Part shown: positions 16,848 to 25,264 of the stretch, one piece after another
How positions within the stretch are numbered: position 1 is the stretch's first letter
Layout of the letters: each line of letters begins with the position of its first letter
Source: Rhizohabitans arisaemae
Lineage (GTDB): Bacteria > Actinomycetota > Actinomycetes > Streptosporangiales > Streptosporangiaceae
Direction: 5' to 3'
Assembly: GCF_025996515.1 (NCBI RefSeq)
Contig: NZ_BLRH01000034.1
Coordinates: forward strand, 186,001 to 250,000
Length of the DNA stretch: 64,000 nt
The notes under the pieces: generated by a model
The model's input: the letters and a program-made list of their open reading frames with translations, nothing else
Database searches by the model: none
What the model was told of the DNA's origin: nothing
Position numbers and translations under genes: made by a program

Positions 16848-17744
16848 ATGCTCGAGATCAGCGAGCTGCACAAGCGCTTCGCGGGCGGCCCCGACGCTCC
16901 CGACGGGAAGCTCGCCCTGGATGGGATCGGCTTCGCCGTACGGCCGGGGGAGATGTACGGGTTCGTCGGCGCGAACGGTGCAGGCAAGACGACGACCATG
17001 CGCATCGTGATGGGTGTGCTCCAGGCCGATTCCGGCTCGGTGAGCTGGCAGGGCCGCCCGCTCGGCTACGAGGACCGGCGCCGCTTCGGCTACATGCCGG
17101 AAGAGCGTGGCCTCTACCAGAAGATGCGGGTCGCCGAGCAGATCGAATATTTCGGCCGCCTGCACGGGATGAGTGCCGCGGTCGCCAAGAAGGCCACCGA
17201 GGACCTCATGGAGCGGCTGGGCGTGGCCGAGCGCAGGAACGACCCGGTGCAGGCGCTTTCGCTGGGCAACCAGCAGCGCGTGCAGCTGGCGGTGGCGCTG
17301 GTGCACGACCCCGAGGTGCTGGTACTGGACGAACCGTTCTCCGGGCTCGACCCGATCGCGGTGGACGCGCTGGCCACCGCTCTGCAGGAGCGGTGTGCAG
17401 GCGGGGTTCCGGTGATCTTCTCCAGCCACCAGCTGGAGCTGGTCGAGCGGTTGTGTGACTCGGTCGGCATCGTGTCGGCCGGGCGGATGGTGGCCACGGG
17501 CACGGTGGCCGACCTGCGCTCGGCCGGAAACGACACGCTGCGGGTGGTCGTCCGCAATCCGGCCCAGGGCTGGGCGGACGGCCTGCCGGGCACGGTCACC
17601 GTATCCGGTGACCGGCACATTCTGCGTACGACGTACGGTGACGACCAGGAGATCCTGCGCCGCGCCGTCAAGGCCGGGCACGTCGAGCACTTCGGCCATG
17701 AGCGGCCGACCCTCACCGAGATCTTCAAGGAGGCCGTGGCGTGA
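16848..17744 (+). CDS. NatA-like ABC transporter ATPase
   Basis: 298 residues: Walker A GANGAGKTT, Q-loop GYMPEERGLYQ, signature LSLGNQQRVQLAVAL, Walker B VLVLDEPFSGLDP and H-loop IFSSHQ. The EERGLY Q-loop and the C-terminal DUF4162-like extension (about 215-298) are typical of NatA/ABC-2 exporters. AAGGAGAGG precedes the ATG at 16848. Its TGA overlaps the permease GTG. Confidence 0.95.
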   Translation: MLEISELHKRFAGGPDAPDGKLALDGIGFAVRPGEMYGFVGANGAGKTTTMRIVMGVLQADSGSVSWQGRPLGYEDRRRFGYMPEERGLYQKMRVAEQIEYFGRLHGMSAAVAKKATEDLMERLGVAERRNDPVQALSLGNQQRVQLAVALVHDPEVLVLDEPFSGLDPIAVDALATALQERCAGGVPVIFSSHQLELVERLCDSVGIVSAGRMVATGTVADLRSAGNDTLRVVVRNPAQGWADGLPGTVTVSGDRHILRTTYGDDQEILRRAVKAGHVEHFGHERPTLTEIFKEAVA

Positions 17745-18850
17745 ACGGGTTGATGCTGGTCGCCCGCAGGGAGATCGTGACGCAGGTCCGTACGAAGGCG
17801 TTCGTCATCGGCCTGCTCATCACGGCCGCGCTGGTGGCGGCCATCTCCTTCGCGCCGAAGCTGTTCGGCGGTCCGGAGTCCTACGCCCTCGGCACCGTCG
17901 ACTCCCAGCGGCTCCCGCTGGAGGCCGCCGCCCCGGACGCGGAGTTCACCTGGCGCGCGTTCCCCGACGAGGCCGCCGCCAAGCAGGCCGTGCTTGCAGG
18001 GGACGTGGACGCGGTGCTGGTCGGCGGCACCAAGGTGCTCACCGACGGGAAGATCGACGATCAGCTCGGCGTGCTCCTGCAGAGCGTCAACCGGGAGGCG
18101 AAGCTCGGTGCCGCCGGCGTGTCGATCCCGCCGCTGCAGGTGGTGTCCGTGGGTGCCGACACCCGCTATCAGGCCGCGCGCACCGGGCTGGCCACCGTGC
18201 TGGTGATCGTGCTCTTCATGATGCTCATCGGCCAGGCCACGATGGTCGCCATGGGGGTGGTGGAGGAGAAGGGCAGCAGGATCGTGGAGATCCTGCTGGC
18301 CACGCTGAGGCCGTGGCAGCTGCTGGGCGGCAAGATCGTCGGGCTGGGAGTGGTCGGCCTGATCAACCTGGTCACGATCCTGGCGGTCGGCCTGGCCGCC
18401 TCGATGGCCTCGGGGATCTCCGCCGACTTCCCGCCCGGCATGCCGGGGCTGGTGGCCGGGGTGCTGGTGTGGTTCGTGCTCGGCTACGCCTTCTTCGCCA
18501 CGCTGGCGGGGGCGTTCGCCTCGCTGGTGTCGCGCCAGGAGGAGGTCAACAGCGTGCTGACACCGCTCATCATGGTGATCATGGTGAGCTACTTCGTGTC
18601 CTTCTTCGCCACCAGAGATCCCACGGGCACGCTGGCCACGGTCACGTCGTACGTGCCGCCCTTCTCCTCAATGATCATGCCGGTGCGGATGGCCGCGGCC
18701 GAGGTGCCGCTGTGGCAGGCGGGGCTCTCCATGGCGGCGATGGTGGTGGCGGTGCTCGCGGCGCTGGCCTTCGGCGCCAAGGTGTACCAGCGGGCGGTAC
18801 TGCGGACGGGCGCCCGGGTCAAGCTCGGCGACGTGGTTCGCGCGCGGTAA
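17741..18850 (+). CDS. NatB-like ABC-2 permease
   Basis: 369 residues. One membrane segment at 20-40, then an extracytoplasmic domain of about 120 residues, then five or six more segments. The VVEEKGSRIVEILLATLRPWQLLGGKI coupling motif (part quoted) is characteristic of NatB/YhaP-type sodium or drug exporters. The GTG start overlaps the ATPase stop. The pair probably extrudes Na+ or a drug; the substrate cannot be fixed from sequence. Confidence 0.92.
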   Translation: MNGLMLVARREIVTQVRTKAFVIGLLITAALVAAISFAPKLFGGPESYALGTVDSQRLPLEAAAPDAEFTWRAFPDEAAAKQAVLAGDVDAVLVGGTKVLTDGKIDDQLGVLLQSVNREAKLGAAGVSIPPLQVVSVGADTRYQAARTGLATVLVIVLFMMLIGQATMVAMGVVEEKGSRIVEILLATLRPWQLLGGKIVGLGVVGLINLVTILAVGLAASMASGISADFPPGMPGLVAGVLVWFVLGYAFFATLAGAFASLVSRQEEVNSVLTPLIMVIMVSYFVSFFATRDPTGTLATVTSYVPPFSSMIMPVRMAAAEVPLWQAGLSMAAMVVAVLAALAFGAKVYQRAVLRTGARVKLGDVVRAR

Positions 18851-19289
18851 CCGAGGCGTCGTCGGCGCCTGTCCCAAACGAGCAGCCTTTGTTGAGGCCA
18901 AGCCCTTTGCGTGACACGTGTCGAGCGCATCACCTGAAGATCACTTCGCCCCCTCCGCCCGGAAGGGCGACAGCACGATGAGCCGTGGCTGTACGGCCAA
19001 CGCCCGGGATGGCGAAGGTCGGCCAATGCGTATCGATCCGGGAGCATCCCCCACCTCGCCGGCTTTCGCCGGCAGGGCGGCCTGTGATGGATTCGGGAAC
19101 GTCCCCGCGGATGGCCGGCCGGCTGACGCTGAGCAGGCGGGCGGTGGAGGAAGCGGTGTACAGCGGCCGGGTGGGCCGTGGAGCCGGCCCGGTAACGGGG
19201 TGTGCCTGGACGTGAGGTCCGCCCGGATCGCGCCTGCGGGAAGATGCCACCGACGTCCGGCCCTCCTGTAGACGAAGTCGAGGGCGAGG
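18851..19289. other. Gap with palindrome and possible excisionase-like scrap
   Basis: 439 bp without a confident gene. GACACGTGTC at 18913-18922 is a perfect 10-bp palindrome. On the minus strand, about 19095-19165 reads LYTASSTARLLSVSRPAIRG, reminiscent of an excisionase/MerR-type first helix pair, but it is not supported beyond that and is probably a remnant at most. Confidence 0.3.
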
Positions 19290-20732
19290 TCACCCCCCGG
19301 ACGTGTGTGGCATCGGCAGGCCGTTGGTCTCGATCACCTCGCGATACCAACGCCCTGAGGCCTTGACGGTCCTGCGCTGGGTCTCCCGGTCGACGTGGAT
19401 CAGCCCGAAGCGGTTGTCGGGATCGTCCAGCAGGGACCACACGCTCCAGCCGCGAAGGTCGACGCCGGACCGGATGGCCTCGTGGGCCGCCCGCAGGTGG
19501 TCGTGGATGTAGGAGACGCGGTCGGCGTCCTCGACGGTGCCGTCGGCGCCGACGGTGTCGGGGAAGGCCGCGCCGTTCTCGGCCACATACAGCGGCAGCT
19601 CGCCGTAGCGGTCGCGAAGTGTGCGCAGGACGTTCGCAAGGCCGTCGGGGGCGATCTCCCACCCCAGCTCGGTGACCGGCCCCGCGGTGTCGACGACCCG
19701 CACGTTCAGCATCTCGGCCAGGACGGTCTCCTGACGCTCGATCGCGGCCAGGCCGGAGATCCCGAGCTGTTCGAAGCCTTCGGGCGCCACGTCGCCGGCC
19801 GGACGCTCGAACGCGGGGTCGCCGACCGTCAGGGGGAGGTAGTAGACGACGCCGAGGAAGTCGATCGGGGAGGCGATCACCGCCAGATCGCCCTCGTCGA
19901 CCGGAGGCCAGTCCCGCCGCAGGCGTTCGGGCAGGTCCGCGGGGTAGGCACCGAGCAGGATCGGGTCGAGATACAGCCGGTTGAAGTACGTGTCGGCGCG
20001 CCGGGCCGCGTCACGGTCGGGCTGGGCGTCGGAGGCGGGCCGGATGTCGGTCATGACGGTGCTGATGCCGATCTCGCCGCGGGCCCCGCTCGCGCGGAAC
20101 GCCTGGACGGCCAGGCCGTGCCCGAGCAGGAGATGGTGGCCGGCGCGCAGCGCGGTCCTGAGGTCCCGGATTCCCGGACCGTCCTCGCCGACGACATGGC
20201 CGAAGTGGACGATCGAGTGCGGCTCGCAGATCGTGCTCCAGCGGGGGACGCGGTCGCCCAGCCGGGCGTACAGGCACGCGGTGTAGTCGGCGAACCAGTT
20301 CGCGCAGTCACGATTGGCCCATCCGCCGCGATCCTGCAGAGCGGCCGGCAGATCCCAGTGGTAGAGGTAGGGGAAGGGCGTGATCCCGCTGTCGAGAAGC
20401 GCGTCGACGAGCGCGTCGTAGTGGTCGAGGCCGGGTGCGTTCACCGTTCCCGTGCCCTCGGGAAGGACGCGCGGCCAGGCGATCGAGAAGCGGAAGGCCT
20501 GCAGTCCGATCTCGCGGGCGAGGTCCACGTCGTCGCGGAAGCGCCGGTACTGATCGACTCCCCGCTCCAGCGCCGAGCCCCCGTTGCCCGGGGTCCTGGC
20601 GAAGGTGTGCTGGACGGACGGCCCGGCGCCGTCCGCGAGGGGCGCACCGTCCATGAGGAAGGCGGCCGTGGACGCCCCCCAGAGAAAGCCGTCCGGAAAC
20701 CGCGTGCCGACCGGGCGGGAGTTGGCAGACAT
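19290..20732 (-). CDS. Divergent glycoside hydrolase family 1 protein
   Basis: 480 residues, full GH1 length: FPDGFLWGASTAAFLMDGA at the N-terminus, FRFSIAWPRVLPEG, LYHWDLPAALQDRGGW, the nucleophile motif LYVAENGAAF with E385, and the end WSLLDDPDNRFGLIHVD. The acid/base motif is TICEP (167-171, E170) where the family has T-F/L-NEP, and the N-terminal YQIEGA is FLMDGA. The usual glycone-binding E-W pair of the NFEW segment is replaced by DDPDN. Both catalytic glutamates remain, but three glycone contacts are changed, so substrate range or activity should differ from a standard beta-glucosidase. No signal peptide. ATG 20732 has a GAGGAGGAG site. Divergent from a TetR gene. Confidence 0.85.
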   Translation of the reverse strand: MSANSRPVGTRFPDGFLWGASTAAFLMDGAPLADGAGPSVQHTFARTPGNGGSALERGVDQYRRFRDDVDLAREIGLQAFRFSIAWPRVLPEGTGTVNAPGLDHYDALVDALLDSGITPFPYLYHWDLPAALQDRGGWANRDCANWFADYTACLYARLGDRVPRWSTICEPHSIVHFGHVVGEDGPGIRDLRTALRAGHHLLLGHGLAVQAFRASGARGEIGISTVMTDIRPASDAQPDRDAARRADTYFNRLYLDPILLGAYPADLPERLRRDWPPVDEGDLAVIASPIDFLGVVYYLPLTVGDPAFERPAGDVAPEGFEQLGISGLAAIERQETVLAEMLNVRVVDTAGPVTELGWEIAPDGLANVLRTLRDRYGELPLYVAENGAAFPDTVGADGTVEDADRVSYIHDHLRAAHEAIRSGVDLRGWSVWSLLDDPDNRFGLIHVDRETQRRTVKASGRWYREVIETNGLPMPHTSGG

Positions 20733-20742
20733 GACTCCTCCT

Positions 20743-20791
20743 CTTGTTGCATTCGTGTATACACTATGCATATATACGCTTGTGCAACAAG
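20743..20791. promoter_or_regulatory. TetR operator region between GH1 and TetR genes
   Basis: CTTGTTGCA (20743-20751) and TGCAACAAG (20783-20791) are perfect 9-bp inverted arms. Between them lie the perfect palindrome GTGTATACAC (20755-20764) and TATGCATA (20766-20773). The right arm overlaps the GGGAGAG site of the TetR gene. Confidence 0.65.
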
Positions 20792-20799
20792 GGAGAGTC

Positions 20800-21363
20800 A
20801 TGGGACCCGGTACGACGCCGAAGCTGCCTCGGGCACAACGCCGTGAGCAGATCATCGCCGCCGCCATCCCGATGTTCGCCCGCTCCGGCCACGCCGGTAC
20901 GAGTCTCGACGACGTGGCCGTCGCGGCCGGAATCAGCCGAATGATCATTTATCGGCATTTCGAGTCCAAGGACGATCTGTACCGCGCGGCGATCCGGCAT
21001 GCCGCCCGCCATCTGGACGCTGCCGTCGGCGGCGAACTCACCGAAGGTAGCGTCCGTGCCATGGTGAGCTGGGCGTCCGCCGATCCCGACGCCTTCCGGC
21101 TGCTCTTTCACCAAGCCGCCAGAGAGCCGCAGTTCCGGCAGGACGTCGACGAGTTGCGCGGGGAGATGGCGGAGGAGGTCCACCGGAACCTGGCCGGGGT
21201 GATCGACGACCCGCTCTGGGCGCGATGGGCCGCGCAGCTCTCCCTGACGGTCACCATCGAAGCCATCATGGCCTGGCTGGACATCGGCCGACCGGCGCCG
21301 GACCGAGCCCATGTCCGCATCGAACGGGCGGTCGACGCGGTCCTGCGGTCCCTTCAGGACTAG
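20800..21363 (+). CDS. TetR-family regulator of the GH1 gene
   Basis: 187 residues. The helix-turn-helix is RREQIIAAAIPMFARSGHAG, then LDDVAVAAGISRMIIYRHFESKDDLYRAA. The remaining 120 residues are a helical ligand domain without recognisable specificity. Start ATG 20800 follows AGGGAGAG. Divergent promoters share a palindromic region, so it probably represses both itself and the GH1 gene. Confidence 0.92.
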   Translation: MGPGTTPKLPRAQRREQIIAAAIPMFARSGHAGTSLDDVAVAAGISRMIIYRHFESKDDLYRAAIRHAARHLDAAVGGELTEGSVRAMVSWASADPDAFRLLFHQAAREPQFRQDVDELRGEMAEEVHRNLAGVIDDPLWARWAAQLSLTVTIEAIMAWLDIGRPAPDRAHVRIERAVDAVLRSLQD

Positions 21364-21562
21364 CCACCGCCCGAGTTCGGACCGGCCTGCTCGTCGTAGC
21401 GGTCTCACTCACGATACGGCCGAGGCAGACGAGACTCCGCCGAAGACGCCCTCCGCCGACACCGTGTGACCGAATGCCGCCGCCCGACATCGGCGACACC
21501 ATCCTCGCGGCATGCCGAGCCATCGGCTCCGCTGACCGAGACCTGAATCCGGGCCATTCGAT

Positions 21563-21985
21563 TCAGCTGACGCCTGGGAATGCCTCCCCGTAGACAGCCG
21601 CCAACGAGGAGCGGACGAAGCGCTCCAGATCGACGAGACCCGCCGCGGCGAGCGTCCGTGGCTCCTCCACCAGCAGGTGCGGGATCGCCCCGTGCATGGT
21701 CAGCGTGACAAGTGCGGCCTTCTCACCCGTCACCGGGAGACCCGCGCTCCGCTGAGCCTGTTCGAAGCGGGCGAAGTCGCCCACCGCGATGGCGTCGAGG
21801 ATCTGCGACAGCCACGGCTTGCGCGCAGCCTCGGCCTGCAGCTCCAGGTAGGCGAGCAGCCGGAACCTGCCCGCGCCCGTCACGTCGGCCGGCAGCGCGC
21901 ACATTGTCGCGACCAGGCCCTCGGAGTCCGTCGGAAGGGGCATGGCGAACCCCTCGTAGAGCTCGACGACCCGCGCCTGGTCCAC
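21563..21985 (-). pseudogene. TetR-family regulator lacking the DNA-binding domain
   Basis: About 140 residues corresponding only to a TetR ligand-binding domain (DVTGAGRFRLLAYLELQAEA, ending GLVDLERFVRSSLAAVYG). The frame opens at a GTG (21985) with no ribosome-binding site, and no helix-turn-helix can be found upstream in any frame before the LLM gene. The 5' third appears deleted. A headless protein could be expressed but could not bind DNA. Confidence 0.6.
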
Positions 21986-22169
21986 CGTTGGGAACGGTGC
22001 GGCACAGGCGGATCGTCCTGGCAGGGAGTGCCCACGATCGAGGCGGCCGGCAAGCTCGCTGCCGAGGTTGTGGCTTGCCTGGAGTGAACTCCAGCTCCAT
22101 ACGATCGTTGTGCGGCCAGGTGCACCGGCCTCGAGGACGTGGCCTGCGGCAACGATGGGGAGGTTAGGC

Positions 22170-23030
22170 GTGAAGCTCGGATTTCACTACTGGGACTACT
22201 CGACTCCGGACGATCCTGCACAGATAGCCGTGACACTGGCGGAGACCGCCAGGATCGCTGAGCAGTCGGGGGTGTCGTCGTTCAGCGTGATGGATCACTA
22301 CTTCCAGATGGAGCGTGCCGAGGAGCCGATGCTCGAGGGCTACACGACGCTCGGGTACGTGGCGGCGCTGACTGAGCGGATGACGCTCCGGATGCTGGTC
22401 ACCGGCGTCATGTATCGGCATCCGGGTCTGCTGGCGAAGATCGTCACCACACTCGACGTGCTGTCGGGCGGGCGGGCGGCGCTCGGCATCGGCGCCTCAT
22501 GGTACGAGCGCGAGCAGCGCGGCCTCGGCGTGCCGGTGGTGCCGCTCGCCGAGCGGTTCGAGCGACTGGAGGAGACGCTCCAGATCTGCCTGCAGATGTG
22601 GAGCGACGACAACGGCCCTTACCGGGGACGGCACTACCAACTGGAGGAGACGTTGTGCGTCCCGGCCCCGCTGGGCCGTGGCCGTCTGCCGATCATGGTC
22701 GGTGGTGGCGGTGAGAAGAAGACCCTCCTGCTGGTCGCCCGGTACGGCGATGCCTGCAACCTGTTCGCCACCGACGTGGACGACGTGGCCCGCAAGCTGG
22801 AGGTGCTGCGCGCGCACTGCGCCGCCGAGAACCGCGACTACGACGCCGTTGAGAAGACTCTGGCGGCGATGGGCCCGATTCTGGACGACCCCGACGCGTT
22901 CTTGGCCGACGCCACACAGTACGCCAAGCTGGGCGTGAGCGAGATCCAGGTGATGCCGGATCGGCACCCGGTCGCTTTCGCCGAACAGCTTGCCGAACGC
23001 ATCACGCCCCGGCTGGCCGACATCGGTTAG
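22170..23030 (+). CDS. F420-dependent LLM-class (luciferase-like) oxidoreductase
   Basis: 286 residues, cytosolic TIM-barrel. KLGFHYWDYSTPDDP starts the barrel; SVMDHYFQM, TLRMLVTGVMYRHPGLLAKI, the signature TLDVLSGGRAALGIGASWYE, ERFERLEETLQICLQMW and PIMVGGGGEKKTLLLVARYGD (part quoted) are typical of the F420-type LLM group. The substrate is unknown. GTG 22170 is chosen because GGGGAGG lies six bases upstream; ATG 22155 has none. Confidence 0.92.
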   Translation: MKLGFHYWDYSTPDDPAQIAVTLAETARIAEQSGVSSFSVMDHYFQMERAEEPMLEGYTTLGYVAALTERMTLRMLVTGVMYRHPGLLAKIVTTLDVLSGGRAALGIGASWYEREQRGLGVPVVPLAERFERLEETLQICLQMWSDDNGPYRGRHYQLEETLCVPAPLGRGRLPIMVGGGGEKKTLLLVARYGDACNLFATDVDDVARKLEVLRAHCAAENRDYDAVEKTLAAMGPILDDPDAFLADATQYAKLGVSEIQVMPDRHPVAFAEQLAERITPRLADIG

Positions 23031-23331
23031 GAACCGTGTTCGCGCCGGGGCTCACGCCCGGGTCGCCGAACTCCCCGCCCTGGCCGAGCAGTCCGCGCGT
23101 ACACACCCGGTCACCACAACCGCGAGTCACCCACCAGGCGATCCACTCCGGAATCACGCTTGTAGGCGAACGGCGGCGGTACCGGAACGTATGCCTACGA
23201 CCTTCCGCCGGCTCCGTTCGGTGACCGTTCCCACCTGTGGGAAGGCACTCACCGTACGAAACGGCCCGTCCCGGATCTTGAAAGATCAGGCCCCGTACCG
23301 ACGCGGAACAGGCGAAACGAGCCGACCGGTT

Positions 23332-23371
23332 GCCGATGTGACAGGGCACGATGCATCCCTGTCACATCGGC
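23332..23371. terminator. Bidirectional terminator between LLM and lipoprotein genes
   Basis: GCCGATGTGACAGGG (23332-23346) and CCCTGTCACATCGGC (23357-23371) form a perfect 15-bp stem with a 10-base loop, followed by TTTGG. It sits 12 bp beyond the end of the lipoprotein gene, between convergent genes. Confidence 0.75.
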
Positions 23372-23382
23372 TTTGGGGAAGC

Positions 23383-24198
23383 TCATTCGTGGGGGAGCAG
23401 ATATCGCCACGAGAGCGCGATCTGCTTGCCGGACGACGTGCGATAGAAGTGCCAGATTCCGGCACGCGGTATCAGCCGGGTGATCGTGAGCGCCTTGTTG
23501 CCCTTGTGGTTCTTCTCCCTCGAGCCGGCCTGCGTCGAAGGAGGCAGGAGGACGTCCTCCGGCCAGAGCTTGGTCACAGGGGTCGTGACCTGCCCGGCGG
23601 ACAGGTACGTGGAGGACAGTTGTACACGGTCGGGGGCGAATTTCCGGCCCTCTGCCACGACACGGCCGGCCAGGCTGGCGAGGCGGTCACGGGCGTCGAC
23701 AAGGGCGGCGTCGTAGCCGCCTGCGACGACGTTCTCCGGAAACGGCACGGCCACCTCGCGCATCCCGTCGCCGCTGTCGACGCCGAGGATTGTGGTGGAC
23801 GCGTCGAACACCCTAGGCGTGCCGGGTCGGGGCGAGGCGGTTGCGGGCTGCCCGGTCAGGTCATGATCCAGTGCCTCGACCAGGGCTTTCACCCCAGCGG
23901 GTGGAAGGCGCAGTTCGTGCGCGGCGTCGGCGATGACCCGACCGTCGGCGTAGACCACCAGCATCGGACGGCGGGGGTGGGCGAGGTTGTGCGCCGCCAT
24001 ACCGCCCACACGCAGCCACTTGGCGACCGGGCGCCCCGCAGGCCCGGCCAACACCGGCTTGGAGGATGGCCCAGGTGATGGCTTGGAGGAAGGCCGAGCC
24101 TTCTGCTCCGGACTCGGCGTGGCCACGCCGACCTCACTTCGGACTCCGCCGCACGCCGTGAGCATCAGCACCAAAACGACGACCCAACTAGATCTCAT
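23383..24198 (-). CDS. Lipoprotein of unknown function
   Basis: 271 residues. The N-terminus MRSSWVVVLVLMLTACGG is a lipoprotein signal peptide with lipobox L-T-A-C (Cys16). A Ser/Pro/Lys-rich linker (about 25-50) follows, typical of surface-tethered domains. The remaining 220 residues form an unrecognised extracytoplasmic domain (PMLVVYADGRVIADAAHELR, PAGVKALVEALDHDL, KQIALSWRYLLPHE). The VYADGRVI and VKALVEAL pattern resembles other actinobacterial lipoproteins of unknown role. ATG 24198 is the first start that gives a proper signal peptide. Confidence 0.82.
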   Translation of the reverse strand: MRSSWVVVLVLMLTACGGVRSEVGVATPSPEQKARPSSKPSPGPSSKPVLAGPAGRPVAKWLRVGGMAAHNLAHPRRPMLVVYADGRVIADAAHELRLPPAGVKALVEALDHDLTGQPATASPRPGTPRVFDASTTILGVDSGDGMREVAVPFPENVVAGGYDAALVDARDRLASLAGRVVAEGRKFAPDRVQLSSTYLSAGQVTTPVTKLWPEDVLLPPSTQAGSREKNHKGNKALTITRLIPRAGIWHFYRTSSGKQIALSWRYLLPHE

Positions 24199-24242
24199 GC
24201 CCGTAAGACGATCAGTCTCGGCGCCCAGTTCAGGCGCCATGA

Positions 24243-24365
24243 CTACAGTCCGGGTTCGTAGGCGTATACGATCGTCGGCGCCTGATCGAGAAGGCCCGGC
24301 TTCACCGGCAGGCGCGCGACATGAGTCTTGACCATGTGCTCGGCGGCGACAGGTGGTGTTGTTGC
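24243..24365 (-). pseudogene. LuxR-type helix-turn-helix remnant
   Basis: Reading from about 24365 down to a TAG at 24243 gives AAEHMVKTHVARLPVKPGLL, then DQAPTIVYAYEPGL. This aligns by eye with the end of NarL-type response regulators (SEATVKTHVARLLAKLGLRD, then RAQAVVYAYESGL). Two leucines have become prolines, which would break the helices, and no receiver domain lies upstream. It is a decayed C-terminal stub. Confidence 0.55.
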
Positions 24366-24549
24366 ACTTGACGGCCAGACCCCGGCCTCCTTGACCAGGA
24401 CGCCGCCGAGTTCGGCGACCAGGTTCGCGATGGGTACGTAGGTGCCCAGCCCTCAGAAGTTCACGACTCATGCGTGCGCAGCGCGGCAGGCACGGAGTTC
24501 GAATCGATCCGGCAAAGCACAACAAGATTGGTCAGAGCGCCGCCTGGAG

Positions 24550-25113
24550 CTAGGGGCCGACCGGCAGGCCCAGGATCGCGCTCGCCCCGCGGAGGAGCTC
24601 GGTACGGAGCTCGTCATCCGGTATGTCTGGAAGCTGGCTGATGGGATCGGCGGCCGCGGCGAAGGCCTGGGCGGCCCGTACACGCCCGCGCCAGTCCGGG
24701 TCGGGGCCGGCCAGCAGCTCGATGGCCCGGTTCGTGATGCTCGCCATGCGTGACACGAGGTCGACGGTCTCGTCGCCGTAGACGGAGGCGTCGCGGAGAA
24801 GCAGGGACATGGTCGCGCGATGGGCCAGCATGACGTCGATGCAGCCGCTGAGGACGTGCCGCTGGACCTCGGCGGTGGTACGGCGGGCCGCGGCGGCCTG
24901 GATCGTCGCGTCGAGCTGCTCGATCGGGGACCGCACGAGGCTGGCGAGGATCTCGCCCTTGCTGCGGAAATGGTGGTAGAGCGAGGGTTTGCTGATGCCG
25001 ACGCGTTCGGCGACGTCCCGCATGCTGGCGGCACGGTAGGTCTGCGTGGTGAAGAGTTCCCTGGCCGCCTCGATGATGCGTCGGCGGGTGTCCGATGTTT
25101 CGTTCCGCGTCAA
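24550..25113 (-). CDS. TetR-family regulator
   Basis: 187 residues: TRRRIIEAARELFTTQTYRA, then MRDVAERVGISKPSLYHHFRSKGEILASL form the helix-turn-helix. The C-terminal domain resembles the TetR_C_24-like fatty-acid/xenobiotic group, but that is tentative. The start is TTG 25113, with AAGGA seven bases upstream. It is divergent from a serine hydrolase across a gap holding three matching operators. Confidence 0.9.
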   Translation of the reverse strand: MTRNETSDTRRRIIEAARELFTTQTYRAASMRDVAERVGISKPSLYHHFRSKGEILASLVRSPIEQLDATIQAAAARRTTAEVQRHVLSGCIDVMLAHRATMSLLLRDASVYGDETVDLVSRMASITNRAIELLAGPDPDWRGRVRAAQAFAAAADPISQLPDIPDDELRTELLRGASAILGLPVGP

Positions 25114-25158
25114 TCGCTGTCCTTCGAAGCTCGTTCACGGATCCGTCCAGGCTATCAG

Positions 25159-25240
25159 CCTACCGACCGGTTGGTCGTCACGAGGATTGCCAACCTTCCG
25201 GTCGGTAGGCTACCGTCACACCACCCGACCGACCGGTAGG
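25159..25240. promoter_or_regulatory. Three TetR operators (CCTACCGACCGGTWGG type)
   Basis: CCTACCGACCGGTTGG (25159-25174), the inverted copy CCTTCCGGTCGGTAGG (25194-25209) and CCGACCGACCGGTAGG (25225-25240) share a 16-bp consensus. The spacing is 35 and 31 bp. They fill the gap between the divergent TetR and serine-hydrolase genes and are probably sites for the TetR protein. Confidence 0.75.
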
Positions 25241-25264
25241 TCGGCAATCTGGAAGGGTGTGAAG

